Of a DNA stretch of 64,000 nt, positions 11,040 through 24,100 are shown one piece after another. Within the stretch, counting starts at the first letter, position 1. Each line of letters starts with the position of its first letter. Made by a program: the position numbers and the translations under genes. The notes beneath the pieces are model-generated. The model saw only the letters and a list, made by a program, of their open reading frames with translations, was not told the origin of the DNA and searched no databases. Where the stretch lies: assembly GCF_039555335.1 (NCBI RefSeq), contig NC_092647.1:14494094-14558093 (forward strand). The letters run 5' to 3'. Source of the DNA: Amphiura filiformis. Its lineage: Eukaryota; Echinodermata; Ophiuroidea; Amphilepidida; Amphiuridae.

Positions 11040-11725
11040 TAGCAGTTGCGGTTAACCATGTTAATAATGCAATATTCATACATTACTATTTATTTTATTA
11101 GTCATTGCAATAGGAACTCAAAAACAAGAAAAATATTTACCATTGCTTGAACATGTTTGCTACAGCTATCTAAATAGACAGTGTACAGGAGTGTTGCACA
11201 GAATTAACTTTTGTGTTATGTTTCTGAAGATTTTGAACTATTTCTGCCTATAAACCAGTTGAAAAAATATATTTAGTAACATCACTGATGTAATTTTTTT
11301 TCTATTTTCTTGAATTAAGATATGTTGTGCTTATATAAAATCATGTCTACTTTTTATGCCTCCACCGTGAGGCATACCGTTTTTGCTTTATTAGTGCATT
11401 GCGATAGGAACTCAAAAACGAAAAATATTTGCCATTGCTTGAAAATATTTGCTACAGCTATCTAAATAGTCAAAGTCAGGAGTGTTACACAGAATTAATT
11501 AATTGGCAATAATTCACATTTCTGAAGAAATGACCAGTCTGTTGGTGTTCTTTAAGCCCTGAAAATATATTCCTGAAGCCAAACTGCTGCAATCATGATG
11601 TTAAGACCTTCATATTCAAGAAATATGTACATAAAAACATGGTTTTCATAGCTCGACCAAAATGTTACACTCCTGACAATCAATTGTAAATAATATAGGC
11701 TCAACAATAAAATTGGCCAAAAATT
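11040..11725. repeat. Dispersed repeat, copy A (inverted copy at 53.0-54.1 kb)
   Basis: Blocks around 11,200-11,285, 11,440-11,500 and 11,570-11,720 match the reverse complement of sequence at 53.03-54.08 kb, with clear similarity over tens of bases at a time. The word GTNACACTCCTGAC or its complement appears here three times, once as the GTTGCAC variant. There is also an internal duplication around GGAACTCAAAAACGAAAAATATTT (11,110 and 11,405). Non-coding. Confidence 0.65.
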
Positions 11726-11729
11726 GCGT

Positions 11730-12100
11730 GCCCCCCCCCCCAATTTTACCCTCCCCCGGGCTCATAATTATTGCACAGCCCCTTAGGTTTGTTTCTTTGT
11801 CTGCTTGTTTGTTTTCCAAATTATTAATCATATGATATATTAAGAAAGAAAGTGGTTTTATTTAAAATATTTTAAACCTTTATTTTTGCGTACATTCTTT
11901 TACATAGCCATACATAAAAAAATCTTTGAAAAAATAAACTTCTATTTTACTTAAATAAAAATCAATATATTTTATAAAAAAATAAAACACATCAATACAA
12001 TTATGCTGTACATACATATAAACATCAACATATAAGTTTAGAGATAGCAATTTTACACACCTTGTGTTAATTAAATGCTTGGCATTCACAAAGGGGACCT
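11730..12100. other. AT-rich, no gene recognised
   Basis: A C-run at 11,730 is followed by A/T-rich sequence. Open frames of 60-70 codons are low-complexity and unsupported. Confidence 0.4.
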
Positions 12101-12107
12101 ACTTAAC

Positions 12108-12655
12108 TCCCGGGACTTAACTCCCATTCCAGAAAAATACACCATTAATTTTTTGAGAATAACAAATAAAACATAGCTCAATCCTAATTATTCATTAAGT
12201 ACTAACTGGCAATAAAAGTTAAATTTCACTATTTGGCCACATTTATGCATTAAAGGAAAGACATGCATTTTAGAGTGTTTTTCACATGCTGTGACAATCT
12301 TTAAAGACTTGTATGAAGTGTAATTTCAATTCTAATCTTATAAGCAAGTAACACACACAATTGAAAATTAGAGCAAACGTTTGGCATATACCTAGGATTT
12401 TGAATGCTTAAACTTGTTCCAAGTCTTTAATTTTTGTGACTCGATTGTCAAAAAACATGCCCAAAATGCATGACTTGTTTTTGGCTATTTTTCAAGAAAT
12501 TAGTAAAATAATGAATTTGTTCTTTTATCTCCAGTTGATTAGATGAATGATTAGGATTCAGCTATGTTTTATTTGCCATAACTTGATAATATATATTTTA
12601 ATCCCAAAAAAAATAGTGCTGTATTTTTCTGGAATGGGGAGTAGTCCTGAGTTAT
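12108..12655. mobile_element. Probable inverted-repeat element, about 550 bp
   Basis: ACTCCCATTCCAGAAAAATA near the left end is mirrored by TATTTTTCTGGAATGGGGAG at about 12,626. Further in, AAAACATAGCTCAATCCTAA (12,168) is mirrored by TTAGGATTCAGCTATGTTTT (12,550). The interior is non-coding. No clear target duplication is visible. Confidence 0.5.
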
Positions 12656-12659
12656 GGAT

Positions 12660-13080
12660 TTGAACTGTTCACATGATTTTCCAGATTTTTCATTTTCTGC
12701 CCATTTACAAGTTGACCTCAAATACCTTTGACCATATGTGACCTTGGATACCACCAATACATGAAGGCACCCATAATGCAGCTATGACCCAAGTTTGGTT
12801 GTAATAGAAGTTAAACTCTTACATCATTTTTGACGAACGCCACACACACAGACAGACGGACACACAACTTGTGATGCCATAAGGCCTTTTCCTACGGACT
12901 ACTTGCAAATGAGAAAATATTCCAACCACACTTGAATACATTTTGGATTATAGTCCAATTGGCTTTCTTGAGAAAGTTACTTCACACATGTACAGATGTA
13001 CATTAGGTTACATGTATTATATAATGCACACAATTTAATACTACACACACTGGAGCATGCACTGATGTCACTCTCTCAAA
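12660..13080. other. No gene; ACACAGACAGACGGAC-type tail
   Basis: The stretch contains CACACACACAGACAGACGGACACAC near 12,841, a simple-sequence word often seen in 3' parts of retroposons. No coding similarity is seen. Confidence 0.3.
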
Positions 13081-13742
13081 GGGGGGCCACTCAAATATAA
13101 TGATGTAAGCATGCTTGACCAAAAAAACGTGTGAAAAGGGGTGTTTTTTCTTGGTTGGGCATGTTACGCGCGTAGCAGGCTCTATAGATTCCTCACATTA
13201 TTTACTACTCCTGTTGGTAGATTTGTGAGTTTCCCCTTCTCTGGATTACTTTAGGAAATTATATTTGCAGTAGAAAGCATGAAAAGGGCACACGATATCG
13301 GGACTCGATTTGAACTTTAGGTGCCGAATTCGGAACCAAATACGATGTGAATTATACTGCTTAACGTTGCTTCTGGATAAATTACATTCATTCTGAATAA
13401 CTGAATTCATCATGTCATTATTTGTATTTAATTAAAGTGGTATGGGGGTATATCCGGAAGGGGTGGACCTACAAAAATTGTTCAATTTGTCAAAATCCAT
13501 TAAAACTTGTAAAGTGGGTCAAATTTAGACAAAAACTTGTTTAGGGGGTCAAAATTAGACAAAAACTTGTTTAGGGGGTCAAAATTAGACAAAAACTTGT
13601 TTAGGGGGTCAAATATTTGGGGAAAGCGCGCTAAAAAACTTGCTTAGGGGATCATTTTGCTCACAGAGGAAAACTTGTATAAAAAATAGAAAAAAAAAAA
13701 TTTGGTCACGCATGCATACACTCTCATATTTGAGTGCCCCCC
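13081..13742. mobile_element. GGGGCCACTC-type inverted-repeat element with tandem interior
   Basis: The left end GGGGGGCCACTCAAATATAA is mirrored by CATATTTGAGTGCCCCCC at the right, with GCATGC-containing sequence just inside both ends. The interior holds a direct array at about 13,496-13,670 of a unit near 30 bp (AAAACTTGTTTAGGGGGTCA plus AAATTAGAC). Three copies are nearly exact and the flanking ones decay. Elements with similar ends lie at 23,929-24,358 and, as an end only, near 63.47 kb. Confidence 0.65.
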
Positions 13743-13749
13743 TCCCCTG

Positions 13750-14100
13750 GGGTTATGAGTACTCTTTACCCACTTCAATTTTACTGTGAGTTCCTGTTAT
13801 AAATCTGCATACAAATCTTAAACTTCCTTTGTGTAATTACAATGCTGCATTATAAAATTGAGTGAAAACGCATCTCAGAACTAATGTAATATGTTAACAA
13901 GAAAGTCATTGTAGTGAAATGCAGATTTCATAGATAAACAAAACTACACTTTAATCCAATATTTGTGGATACTGACCCAAGTCTAGATCTGCGCTTACAT
14001 GAGCCTGTCAAGGCCACATGGATATTTCCGGATATTATAGTAGACTGTTAGCTCACATGTTAACTTACATGTTAAAAAAGTGTCAGACTTACCACTGGAG
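13750..14100. other. No gene recognised
   Basis: Unremarkable A/T-rich sequence between repeats, without coding similarity. Confidence 0.35.
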
Positions 14101-14109
14101 TACGAGTCT

Positions 14110-14218
14110 GAGACTGCAGTTGTGTCAAGAGACTGCAGTGGTATCAGAGACTGCAGTTGTGTCAGAGACTGCAGTTGTGTCAGACACTGCAGTTGTGTCA
14201 GACACTGCATATTTGTGT
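14110..14218. repeat. 18-bp tandem repeat array, about six units
   Basis: The unit AGACTGCAGTTGTGTCAG is repeated about six times with single-base changes. Because 18 is divisible by three, frames across it translate as a repeated six-residue motif (TAVVSE/D). This is a minisatellite, and neither strand shows a supported gene. Confidence 0.85.
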
Positions 14219-14229
14219 CTAAATTGACA

Positions 14230-14510
14230 TTTTGACCATATTTGTTTTAAACATATTTTTAGAACTTTTGAGCAAGATCCTGGCACAATGGGTGTGGCAA
14301 GACAGAGGTGACAATAGACAGTCCCACTATGGGACACAAGTGAGAATATTTTTATGAGTCTAACAGGATATGAACAGCAAGTTTTTCATGACCCACACAT
14401 TACCTCTACAGTCATGATTATTAAAAATAAATAAAACATAGCAAAATAAACCAAATTCTGCAGTATCATTTAAATTTCTGAAGAGCTTTGAGACAAACAA
14501 TCAACTTAAT
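14230..14510. other. No gene recognised
   Basis: A/T-rich sequence downstream of the RhoBTB gene. It may include 3' untranslated or intergenic DNA of that minus-strand gene. Confidence 0.3.
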
Positions 14511-14512
14511 AT

Positions 14513-14897
14513 TCTGTCGGTCCGTGCCACGTCACTTCTGGTTGATGATGCGACTCAGGGTCGAGTGAAAGCAAGTCCCTGATTTGATTTTTGTTGATGA
14601 TTTCTGTCATTGGTGTTATGTAAATTTCGATCGCAAATAGTCAGTGGAATCAAACAACTGTTTCAAAGTCTTCAGAGTGGAAGAAACTTACTTGATTTAC
14701 CGTTTATATACTGACAAACTTAAAATTAAATTCCATGGTCGAGTGGTGGTTTTTCCGAAATTGAATGCCACTCCAACAACATCGCTATGTAGCCTCCTTC
14801 ACAGCCGGTTTCTGTTGTTCATAACAAACAGTGAGCCACATGCAGTTTGGGCCCAAGACTAGAGATAGCCCGGATGTTGGACCGACAGAATTACCTT
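14513..14897. mobile_element. Short inverted-repeat element next to the RhoBTB stop codon
   Basis: ATTCTGTCGGTCC at the left end is mirrored by GGACCGACAGAAT at the right, 13-bp termini enclosing about 380 bp. It begins within about 10-15 bp of the RhoBTB stop codon, so it would form much of the 3' untranslated region if transcription reads through. A 72-codon plus-strand frame inside has no recognisable similarity. Confidence 0.5.
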
Positions 14898-14907
14898 AAG
14901 AGAAAGA

Positions 14908-15120
14908 TTACATTACTTGGCATTTCTTTTCTCTTTTCCTGAATCTATCCTCATACTCTTTCATTTCTTCAAGATATGACGCAGGTGGCCAACGGTTCTT
15001 TAAGACATATTCCAGGTTATCCCCATCCAGTTGGTTGAACTCTGACCTCTCACTAAATGCACTATAGTTTGTAGTGATAAAATGAAGGCACCATGAGCTA
15101 AGCTGTTTGGCATTATAAAG
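14908..15120 (-). CDS. RhoBTB: RhoBTB exon 9: C-terminal region and stop
   Basis: The exon follows the acceptor CATTTTTAG and encodes 70 residues ending at TAA (14,910-14,908). The block QLSSWCLHFITTNY and NRWPPASYLEEMKEYE is characteristic of the RhoBTB C-terminus. The last residues are RFRKREKKCQVM: a basic stretch followed by Cys-Gln-Val-Met, which has the form of a CaaX prenylation signal with Met at the last position (farnesyl-type). That it is prenylated is inference. Confidence 0.88.
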   Translation of the reverse strand, partial: LYNAKQLSSWCLHFITTNYSAFSERSEFNQLDGDNLEYVLKNRWPPASYLEEMKEYEDRFRKREKKCQVM

Positions 15121-18100
15121 CTAAAAATGAAAAGATAAAAACAAGATTTTATTTGATAATGTATAGAAAAAGTTGCAACATTGAAAATGTATTTATTCAC
15201 ATATTTTGGTCTGATATTGTTTAAGGAGCAATTATAAACAATAATTGTTAGGAGGCAGATTTGGAAAATTAATAAAACAATCCAATGTCTTACTTAAATT
15301 TAGATTATCACCTGACAAGTCTTCAACACTGTCAAATGGTGACTTGAAAATTGGAAATATTTACCTATTTTCTCAAATAATTGTGACCTGCCGTGTCAAA
15401 AGGAGACACTTTTGGGCAGGATCGTAAATGGAGAAATAGCCAAAAATCTGCCTGGGGTGATTTTTTTCACAATTTGGGTTTACTGCTTGAATTTGTGATG
15501 TTATTAATGTTTAAAATATTGTCTGATAGTTTCAGACCGGAACATAACTGGCATCTTGTATTTTGTGAGACATTTTTCAAGGTAATTCCTACTCTCAAGA
15601 TTGTCAATAATATTTTTAAAGGTCGATATCTCAATTTACAATTTTATAATACCATAACTTACGAACTCAATATCTTCGCTTATTAGGAATGTCCGATTTT
15701 ATTGGGGAAAACGGTGATGTGTAGCAAAATATCTCTATACTTAAGATATGTAAAAACCTCAAAATTGATAACCTGCCCAAAAGTGTCTCCTAAGAACATG
15801 GCCTCTCTTAGATATGTAGATATGTTTCTAAATGCTGTTGAACTTGCATTGAACATTTCCTCCTCTCCAGATCACACCCCCAGCTCTTGGTAGCCCTACA
15901 TCTCTAATGCAACAATCCCCTACCATAAGGGCTACTCTGAGGTATGTTTCCCCCATTCTGTTACTCTGGGGTCACTTGGGTTAATAAAAACACAAAACAG
16001 GGTAGGATTTTTAGCATACAGGGTCATCGCCATTTTGACAATTGGGTCCATTTCTGGCTGGGTCTTTTGTTTTTGCCATCAATGATTCAAAAAGTGATGT
16101 TATGCCATTTAGGAGTAATATTTAGGGTATTTTAATACCCTAAATATTACTCCTAAATGTTTACAGTTATGCTCTTTAGGGTTGCAAACTTGCTCCCAAC
16201 AGTTACATCATTTATACTCCGTCTCATCTCAATTGAGAGTAATGCAAAGTTGGATTTTGCAGTGGCAGATTCAAATTATGCGCACTGACCTAATCCTGCA
16301 GGACATATACACATGCGTTTATTAAGGGCTATTTGTCCATACGCCAGCGACGCAACCACGTAAATGCACCATTTCTAATCTGACACTGCAAAATCCAACA
16401 CGGCATTACTCTCAACTTAGACCAGACACACCATAGTATCTGTTTTGAGGGTTGACGAATGAGCAAGGGTAGCACTTTTATTTTCGAGTGTTCCGCTGAC
16501 CGATACTTTCAAACCCTACAGACTGAACAGACTATACTTCTCACCTGTGCCTGATGAAGGAGCCCAATGACATCCATCTCTGATGTTGCAATACACCCTC
16601 TAACTGTCTGGTCAACCTCCCTGATGATATGCAGTTCACATAAATACTTGAGTCTTTCTTGCCCATACTTATCAGCCAGTATAAGAATACCCAGACTATC
16701 ACCTTCTTCTACTGGGGCACAGTCGGTGTACATATATTCAAGAAGAGCCATGAAACATTTGCTGTCGTCATCTTCTATAACAACCTAAGAAATGAAAAAG
16801 TAATGAAAAGTAATATGTGACCCGGCAGCACAAATGAGCCGTAAATTCCCTAAATTGTATTCTGAGTTACGGTGTAAAATGTGTGCGAAGGTCGTATTCA
16901 TCGGTAACTTAAGCTGGCCCGACATCTGTCTCATTTTGATAGTCAAAAACTAATCAATAATCCTATTGTTGAAGTGGATAATAAGCTTCTACCTTAGATG
17001 GCTATAGAACTTTTAATAGCTCTGGTCTTTGTTTGCTTTTGCTAAATCCTGTTCAAGTGGTGGGTTACCAGGCATTGTATTTTGTACAGGTATGCATAAC
17101 CAACAATTAACAATGAGAGAACTTTCTTAAACCTTGTTGACTTGGGGATGATTTGAAATGACCGCCAATTATGACTGTTTGATATTTATTGCCAGCAATG
17201 TGGAAAAAGAGACACATGTAAAAAACGTAAAAGCTATAATTTTATTAAAGGAGCAAAGTTTAACAAACCATAACCCCGCTTCTGGATATCGTTTGAAGTC
17301 TATTTTTTAAAACACGAAATAAAACAAAATTGACCGGGGGAGGAATTTACGGCTCATTCGCCGTGAACGGTCACATATTTTCACACTGGACATAAAAAGA
17401 TCTCAAATGGTCATCATGGAAAAGACCAAATTATATGGATCATGTTTTCTCCCTTTCTTCCTCCCTCTCCCACTTATGCTCTCTCACTTTCTCTTTTTTT
17501 CTCCTTCTCTTGCTTATCTCACTCTCTCTTTCACATACACACACTTGTCAAGATTTTTTGGATGTGGATGTGTGACATCATGTGCTCCAACTACATGAAT
17601 CTGAGCATTATAGGTTATTTTAGTAAGAATTGCCTGTTCTGCAAAAGTTCATTGTAACATAACATAAGGCAAAAAAAAAAAAAAGGTTTGTCTCAAAGCT
17701 CACGAGAAATTTAAAAACAAATGCGAAATGCGATTTTTTTTTTTTTTTATTCCGACTTTTTTCATGGTATTTTGAGAAAAAGTCTGATTTTCGCCTATTT
17801 TTTCTGGAAAAAACTAAAAAAAAATTTTTTTTTGAAATAAAAAAAATTTCCGCATTTGTTTTTTGTCAAATCGTGGGATTTTAAAAACGTGCGCGCAAGC
17901 TTTGAGACAAACCTTTTTTTTTTGCCTAATATTGAAATGTTATAAAGAAATCATATATTCGCATCCATGTATGGAAAAAACTTCCTCTAATCATCATAAT
18001 GTCACAGTGTCATAGGGCAGGGGGCATGTTTCTCCCAATTAATTTTAACATTTAGAAAATCCCATAGAAAAATTGCACCCTTCATCAGGCCTGGTGCCCC

Positions 18101-21100
18101 CAATCATAGTCAGTGCCCCCCAATAGGACGACTCATGCTATGCACTGTGTCACTCTCTTTCTCACTCTCCATCCATATCTCAGTCTTTCTCTAACACACT
18201 CTTTTTCTCTCCTGCACTCTTTACAAAGAGTGCAGGAGAGAAAAAGAGTGTGTTTAAGTCTTGCCCTCTTTCCAATTAGCACTTATAGACTTATTCAAAT
18301 TACATCTCTTTAATTGACCCCTTTCGATTTGAAGTAGTGCAACAAATTGCAACAACTTATTTCATAAACAAACAGACTTAAAATTTGAAATTTCGTATGC
18401 AGAACAAGGAGTTACTTCCTCCTCCATGAGCAAACATGGCAGAGCCATGTTCTCCCAGTCAAACTCTATGGTCTTAACGTACCTCATCTTTTGATGCCTC
18501 TACAAACTGGTCAGCAAACATCTTTGGCATCACATCACACCTTGATACCAATATCACCTTATGTACTGGAATACTGGATCCTAAAAGCAAAAATCAATTT
18601 AAGAAATCAGTAACATTACTCATGAGAAATCAGTAAACCGTTATGCACTTCAGGGTTACCCATTTCATTTTCTTTAGCTGATTCCTCAATCTTATCAACA
18701 CTCATGTTTTGGACCTAAGCTTGCTCCCTGCTGCCCCTTCCATCCAAGAGTTGTCAACATCAGCTTGACCCCTCCCCTTACAAAAAATATCTTGCCATAC
18801 TAATACTCCACCGATAGCTTTCACATACATAGAAAGTACAAGGATATTCAATTTTTTGATGATGTTAAGGTTTTTAAAATTCATTTTAATACTTTTAAAG
18901 GGGCATTTCGTGATCCACAGCCTCATCCCCCACTTTTCCCTAAAAAGTTGAGATTTTTACACCACTGGATACCTCTGGCTACATAATGTTTATGTACCAA
19001 ATATTTCTTGCAGATTAATTCGTTTAGCAAAAATATCGCCAAATTTGAATTTCGTTCTGGTGCACCAGAACGAAATTACTTCATTGTCTATGGAGCAGTG
19101 TAATACACATAATCATGCATAACTTGCAAACGCAAAATCGGAATCAACTGAAATTTTGGAAATAAGCTTTTTTTGTGGATATCTACTGAAAAATGTCATA
19201 AAAAGAGGATGCCAGGATCACGAAATCCTCCTTTAAGAATTAAAAAATGTTTCTTCAAGAGCACTTAGTTGAAGTAATATTTAAGCACTTTTATGGTGCT
19301 ATGCCCCATCATTTTCACAACATCAGGAGTGATCAGCTGTGTTCCATTCACTGCTGTCACTTCACTGCTTTCCACACAATTTTTCTCTTCACTGAATACA
19401 CCTGGGCCTCAAGGAAGAACAGATGATTAATTGTGTTTTCAACTGATTGAGTGTCCCAGGTTAAAGAAGAAATAAAACAAAACAAACAAAACAAACTTCA
19501 CTGCTTTCCACACAATTTTTCACTTCACTGATTTCACTTCACTGATTTCAACACAATTTTTCAAGCTTCCCGGCTCTTTCAATACCGTATTTCGTCAAAA
19601 AAACGCCCCTGGGGGCGTTACATTTTCCCAAGGGGGGTTTATTCAAGGTCAATTTTAGAACGATAATTCCCGTTAAAATCATTAGGTAAAGTAAAAACAC
19701 ACGCTAAAATGACAAACTATGAACTAGAAACACTGACTTCTGGCTCACTTCCGGGTTTCTGATCCAGATTTTTGCCAATTATTGACACTATTATCGACCA
19801 TGTGCGCAACTCGGTAAGCTTACTACACAAGATAGCATGGAAATATCTGCATTTTTGAAACATCTTGGTTGAAAAAAGTGGTGGGGGCGTTTATTTGAGG
19901 GGGGGGGCGACTATTTGACGAAATACGGTATATCCATTGTCAGCTTTGAGTGGTCTGGATAGGGGATAGAGTTCTCAATCACCCTTCCCCACACATATCC
20001 AACAGTTGTCAAAAGAATTTGACATATTGGGTTTTTTTGAAGAAAAGTGTTTAACATATAAAGAAAAAAGCGCAGTGATTTATAGTGCGCTACGCGCAGG
20101 CACAACGACTAGATGTTGATCCACAAGCCTCAGCACACTTTACAGGTTGTCGCTGACCACTACGGCCCCACATCATTCCACAAACCATAAAACAAAACAT
20201 CAGGGACTTTGCTGCTTCAAAAGCGCACACCCTAGACATTCCACAAATAACCATCGCAACCAGGATCAGCTCCCCGAGTTTCGTACGGGTTACAACAAGA
20301 CAAATTAGCAGTGAGTCCTTTGTCCAGGGGAATTTCAAGCTAACTCAATTTTTCCACGTGAGCGTACTAGGCACCGCCAGGGTTCGTACCCGCAACCTCT
20401 CGCACCATAGTCGAACGCCTTATCGATTGAGCTAACTTGACTGCTCAAGTTGTTCTTCAAGTTACTTGTAGTAAAGAGCCAAAGGTTAGTCTGAACTCAC
20501 CTTTGATGTTAAACTTGACATCAGAAAATGTTTCATTGCCAAGAAACATACACTTGAGTCTGTGTCCCATTCTCTCATTCAGATATGTGCCGATACTGGG
20601 ATTCATCAAGTCTTTGTCATTTTGGATGTTTTCTATCACTTGTGTCAGATATGGCAGGTAGAAGATCTTGGCAACTTGTTCAAGTGCCTCTAGGATCATG
20701 CCATCGACACATTCTGCAAGGTTGGGAAGACCTGTATATAAAAGCAAATAGTGATACAACTTTTAATATAATGGAGCAGGACCATTTTGGAATTAAGTAC
20801 AATGAATTATAAACGCACTTTTGATATTCTTGCATTGATAAATATTTATCACCTTTCTAATTAATTGAATAGAATTGAGGTTAATGGTTTGCTATGTCAA
20901 TGGTTCACTATGTTGAATGTGAAATATAAAGGTCTGCTCTGTGAAAGGTCTGCTATATGTCCAATATAAATAAGGTTTGCTCTGTTGTAGGCCCGTAAGT
21001 TAAATATGATATGAGACTTCGACATAATTATTATTATTGATATAGCAAATCTTAGTTTTATATTCAACATAGTAAACCTTGCTTCATATTCAATATAGTG

Positions 21101-24100
21101 AACCCTCTGGTATATAAGTTCAACATAGCTTGCGGACCTTCGACATAGTGGACCTTCAACATAGCGGATATTTGATGTAGAGGGCGTACACCATTTATAT
21201 TATGCTCTTACCTGTATAAAGAAACTGTAATACATTTGAGAATGCATTGAATGAGATATCCTCGCTGACGGCAATCCGAGTCACCTCATTACCCTGGTCA
21301 TCCTTCATATCAGTTATACGCGACAACCCGGGTACCTTGCCTTCATTGATGTCAGGCCATGTAAGTCGGGGAGCAACTTCAGCTGCATCATCCTGAATAT
21401 AGAATATTCAGTTTTAGGCATTGATGATTCATTGATTCATGTTAAATCATTGATTTATGTTAAAAACACTATAAGAATTTGATTGCACTCTATTTATTTA
21501 CTCTGTCCAATTGTTGTACAGGACAGTCTTATTAAATAACACTTTTCTGTTATTATAGTATTCGTCAAACTCCTTCAGCAGTGTCCATCTGCTCTTACTG
21601 ATTAGCACGTAAAAAGAACTAGGTAAAAAGAACTAACCAACGAATGAGGTGCCGATGAGGTGATTCAATTAGCTAATCAGAGCCCTCACTTTCATGTTTA
21701 GGCATAAACAGCACCAAATCGGCAGACCACTGAAGAACCTTGCAGAACTATAGTTGTGCTCCACAAAAGGGTTGTCAATAATTTTCAGGCTCATCAACAG
21801 GTTTTGTCTATCAAATTTGGAATACAATAGCGCATGCAGACTGATGTACAAAAACTGTTATTAAATGTAATCAACAATACTAAAAAAAAATTGCAAAACA
21901 CATCCATTATGACAAATGAAGTCTCAATGGTTTGCCAGCTGGGCTATTCCAGTTGAAATCTACACCCCTGTGGAAGACATGACCATAAACTTCACACAGG
22001 CATTATAAATTTCCTCAATGTGTGACTCCATTTGAAATCTATACCCCCTGTGTGTGAGATTAGGGTTATGACTTCTATGCATGGCGGTGTATGGCTTTGA
22101 ACTGTTTATAGCTCTAGCGAGATTTGCTTTTTTGCATCAACTCACCATGAATTTTAACACATTGTAACCCACTGTAAATTTATTCTTTACTCATTATAAC
22201 TTTACTTATCATGTTCCTGTTTCAAATCCCTAATCCTTGTGGTGTGTACCAATTGTCAATCTCCTTAATGAATTTGAAGTTATGATATACTGTAAAATCT
22301 TGTCTATACTTTGATCAGCTCGTAATCGGCGGGCCTCATAGCATTGCGGATTAATATCAAAATATTTTATTTTGAGAATTGTCTTGTGACATCTCGCTAG
22401 AAGCATCACAAATTATTAATTCAAGTCCTATACTTTGCCTACTTTCTTTAACACACAAAATATAGACAAGACAAGTCAAATAATAGCACTCTTAACGTGG
22501 GTCTACTTTTCGGCATAGTAATAAAAGCCTAACATTTCCCGCCTGTTACAAGCAGATCAAACTATACATGCATTTACATGTATAGTGCTTTTGATGAATG
22601 CTAAATTAATCCAGGCGCCTGGGCCTCATGGAAGAACAGAGGATACCTAAAACATCCACTGAATGAGTAACCCAGACAAAAGAAGAAATAAAACAATCAA
22701 ACAAAGCGCCATCCATCGACAAAATGATAAAATAAATTACCGCTACAAAAGCATACTAGTATACACACAAATACTATAAGACCAATCTACTCTATTGGCA
22801 TATTTACAACCGTTTCATATTTTAGCTTTCATCAAAACACCTTATATGCTTGTAGACGGGGTTTTACGGTATTATAACTTACAATCAATTTTGAGACTTA
22901 TGAGTGTCGTAAGTGTTAGTAAAAGACACCCTTGTAGTATTACATTAACAATTAAAAGTCACTCATCCCAAATACCTGACAAAATAAATATTACTGATGG
23001 TGTACATAAAATGACACATTCCGCCATTGACATCTTGAAATCTTACTTTTATCAAAGCCTCTATTTCAAAAAAATTACAAAATAAACACACACAGTGCAT
23101 ACGATGAACATTACGACATTCAACTTCCAACACACAGCTATCTTACCTTAAGTGCGACCTCAATTCCAAACACTTGACAAAAGAAATCACTGGCACCACA
23201 TAAAATGACCTTGTGACATTTGACCTCTTTGACCCCTTCTACTAAGAACACAACATCTGCTGCCTGTGGATCTTGTAAAGCTGTGACCATCTGGTCACTG
23301 TATGTAGACATTTCAATCTCACACCAAGGTGCATTTGCTACATAGGAGAGTAAATAAAATATAAAAAGTGACCAAGACAAATAAGATTTTCGATAAGCTT
23401 TGCTCATCTCCCAACCCCCTTTTTCATATGCAAAATTGTCAAAAGATATAAAGCTTGGGTCGGTCAGGCCTGTAGAACCACCAGTGACCTGATTGACAGC
23501 TGCACTCCCTACTTAACTCCATCAAAATTGAGATTTGGGAATCTGAAGAAAGCTCATTTCCTTTTGATAGTAGGACAAACAAATTAAATACAACACAGTT
23601 CTGCTACGTGACACAGCCTAAGGCCAAAAAAAAAAAAGGTTTGTCTCAAAGCTTGCGCGAACTTTTGTAAAATCCCACGATTTGACAAAAAACAAATGCA
23701 GAAATTTTTTTTATTTCAAAAAAAATTTTTTCTAGTTTTTTCCAGAAAAAAATCGGCGAAAATCATACTTTTTTCTCAAAATACCATGAAAAAAGTCTGG
23801 AATAAAAAAAAAAAAAAAAAAAAAAAAATCGCATTTAAGCAGTTGTCTTTAAATTTCTCGTGAGCTTTGAGACAAACCTTTTCTTTTTTGGGCCTAATAC
23901 GGGAGTGTTATTCCCCATGGGGCCACTCAAGTTCCACAGTGTACACACGCGTGACCAGAAAAACACAAATTAGGGGTCCTTTTCAGAGAATGAATGCAAA
24001 TCACCCAAATCCCATTTAGGAGCCAAAAACACCTGTTTTCAAGAAAAACTACAAGTTAGTGTGTTTAGGGGTAATTTTAATGATCCCGCTATTTCACAAA

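Noticed and set aside
13496-13670. CRISPR-like array of about 30-bp units
   Set aside because: The units are contiguous degenerate tandem repeats without unique spacers, lying inside a eukaryotic inverted-repeat element.
14018-14337. Opposing frames with repeated TAVVSE or TQLQSL peptides
   Set aside because: An 18-bp tandem array is open in several frames by arithmetic; no flanking exons or domain.
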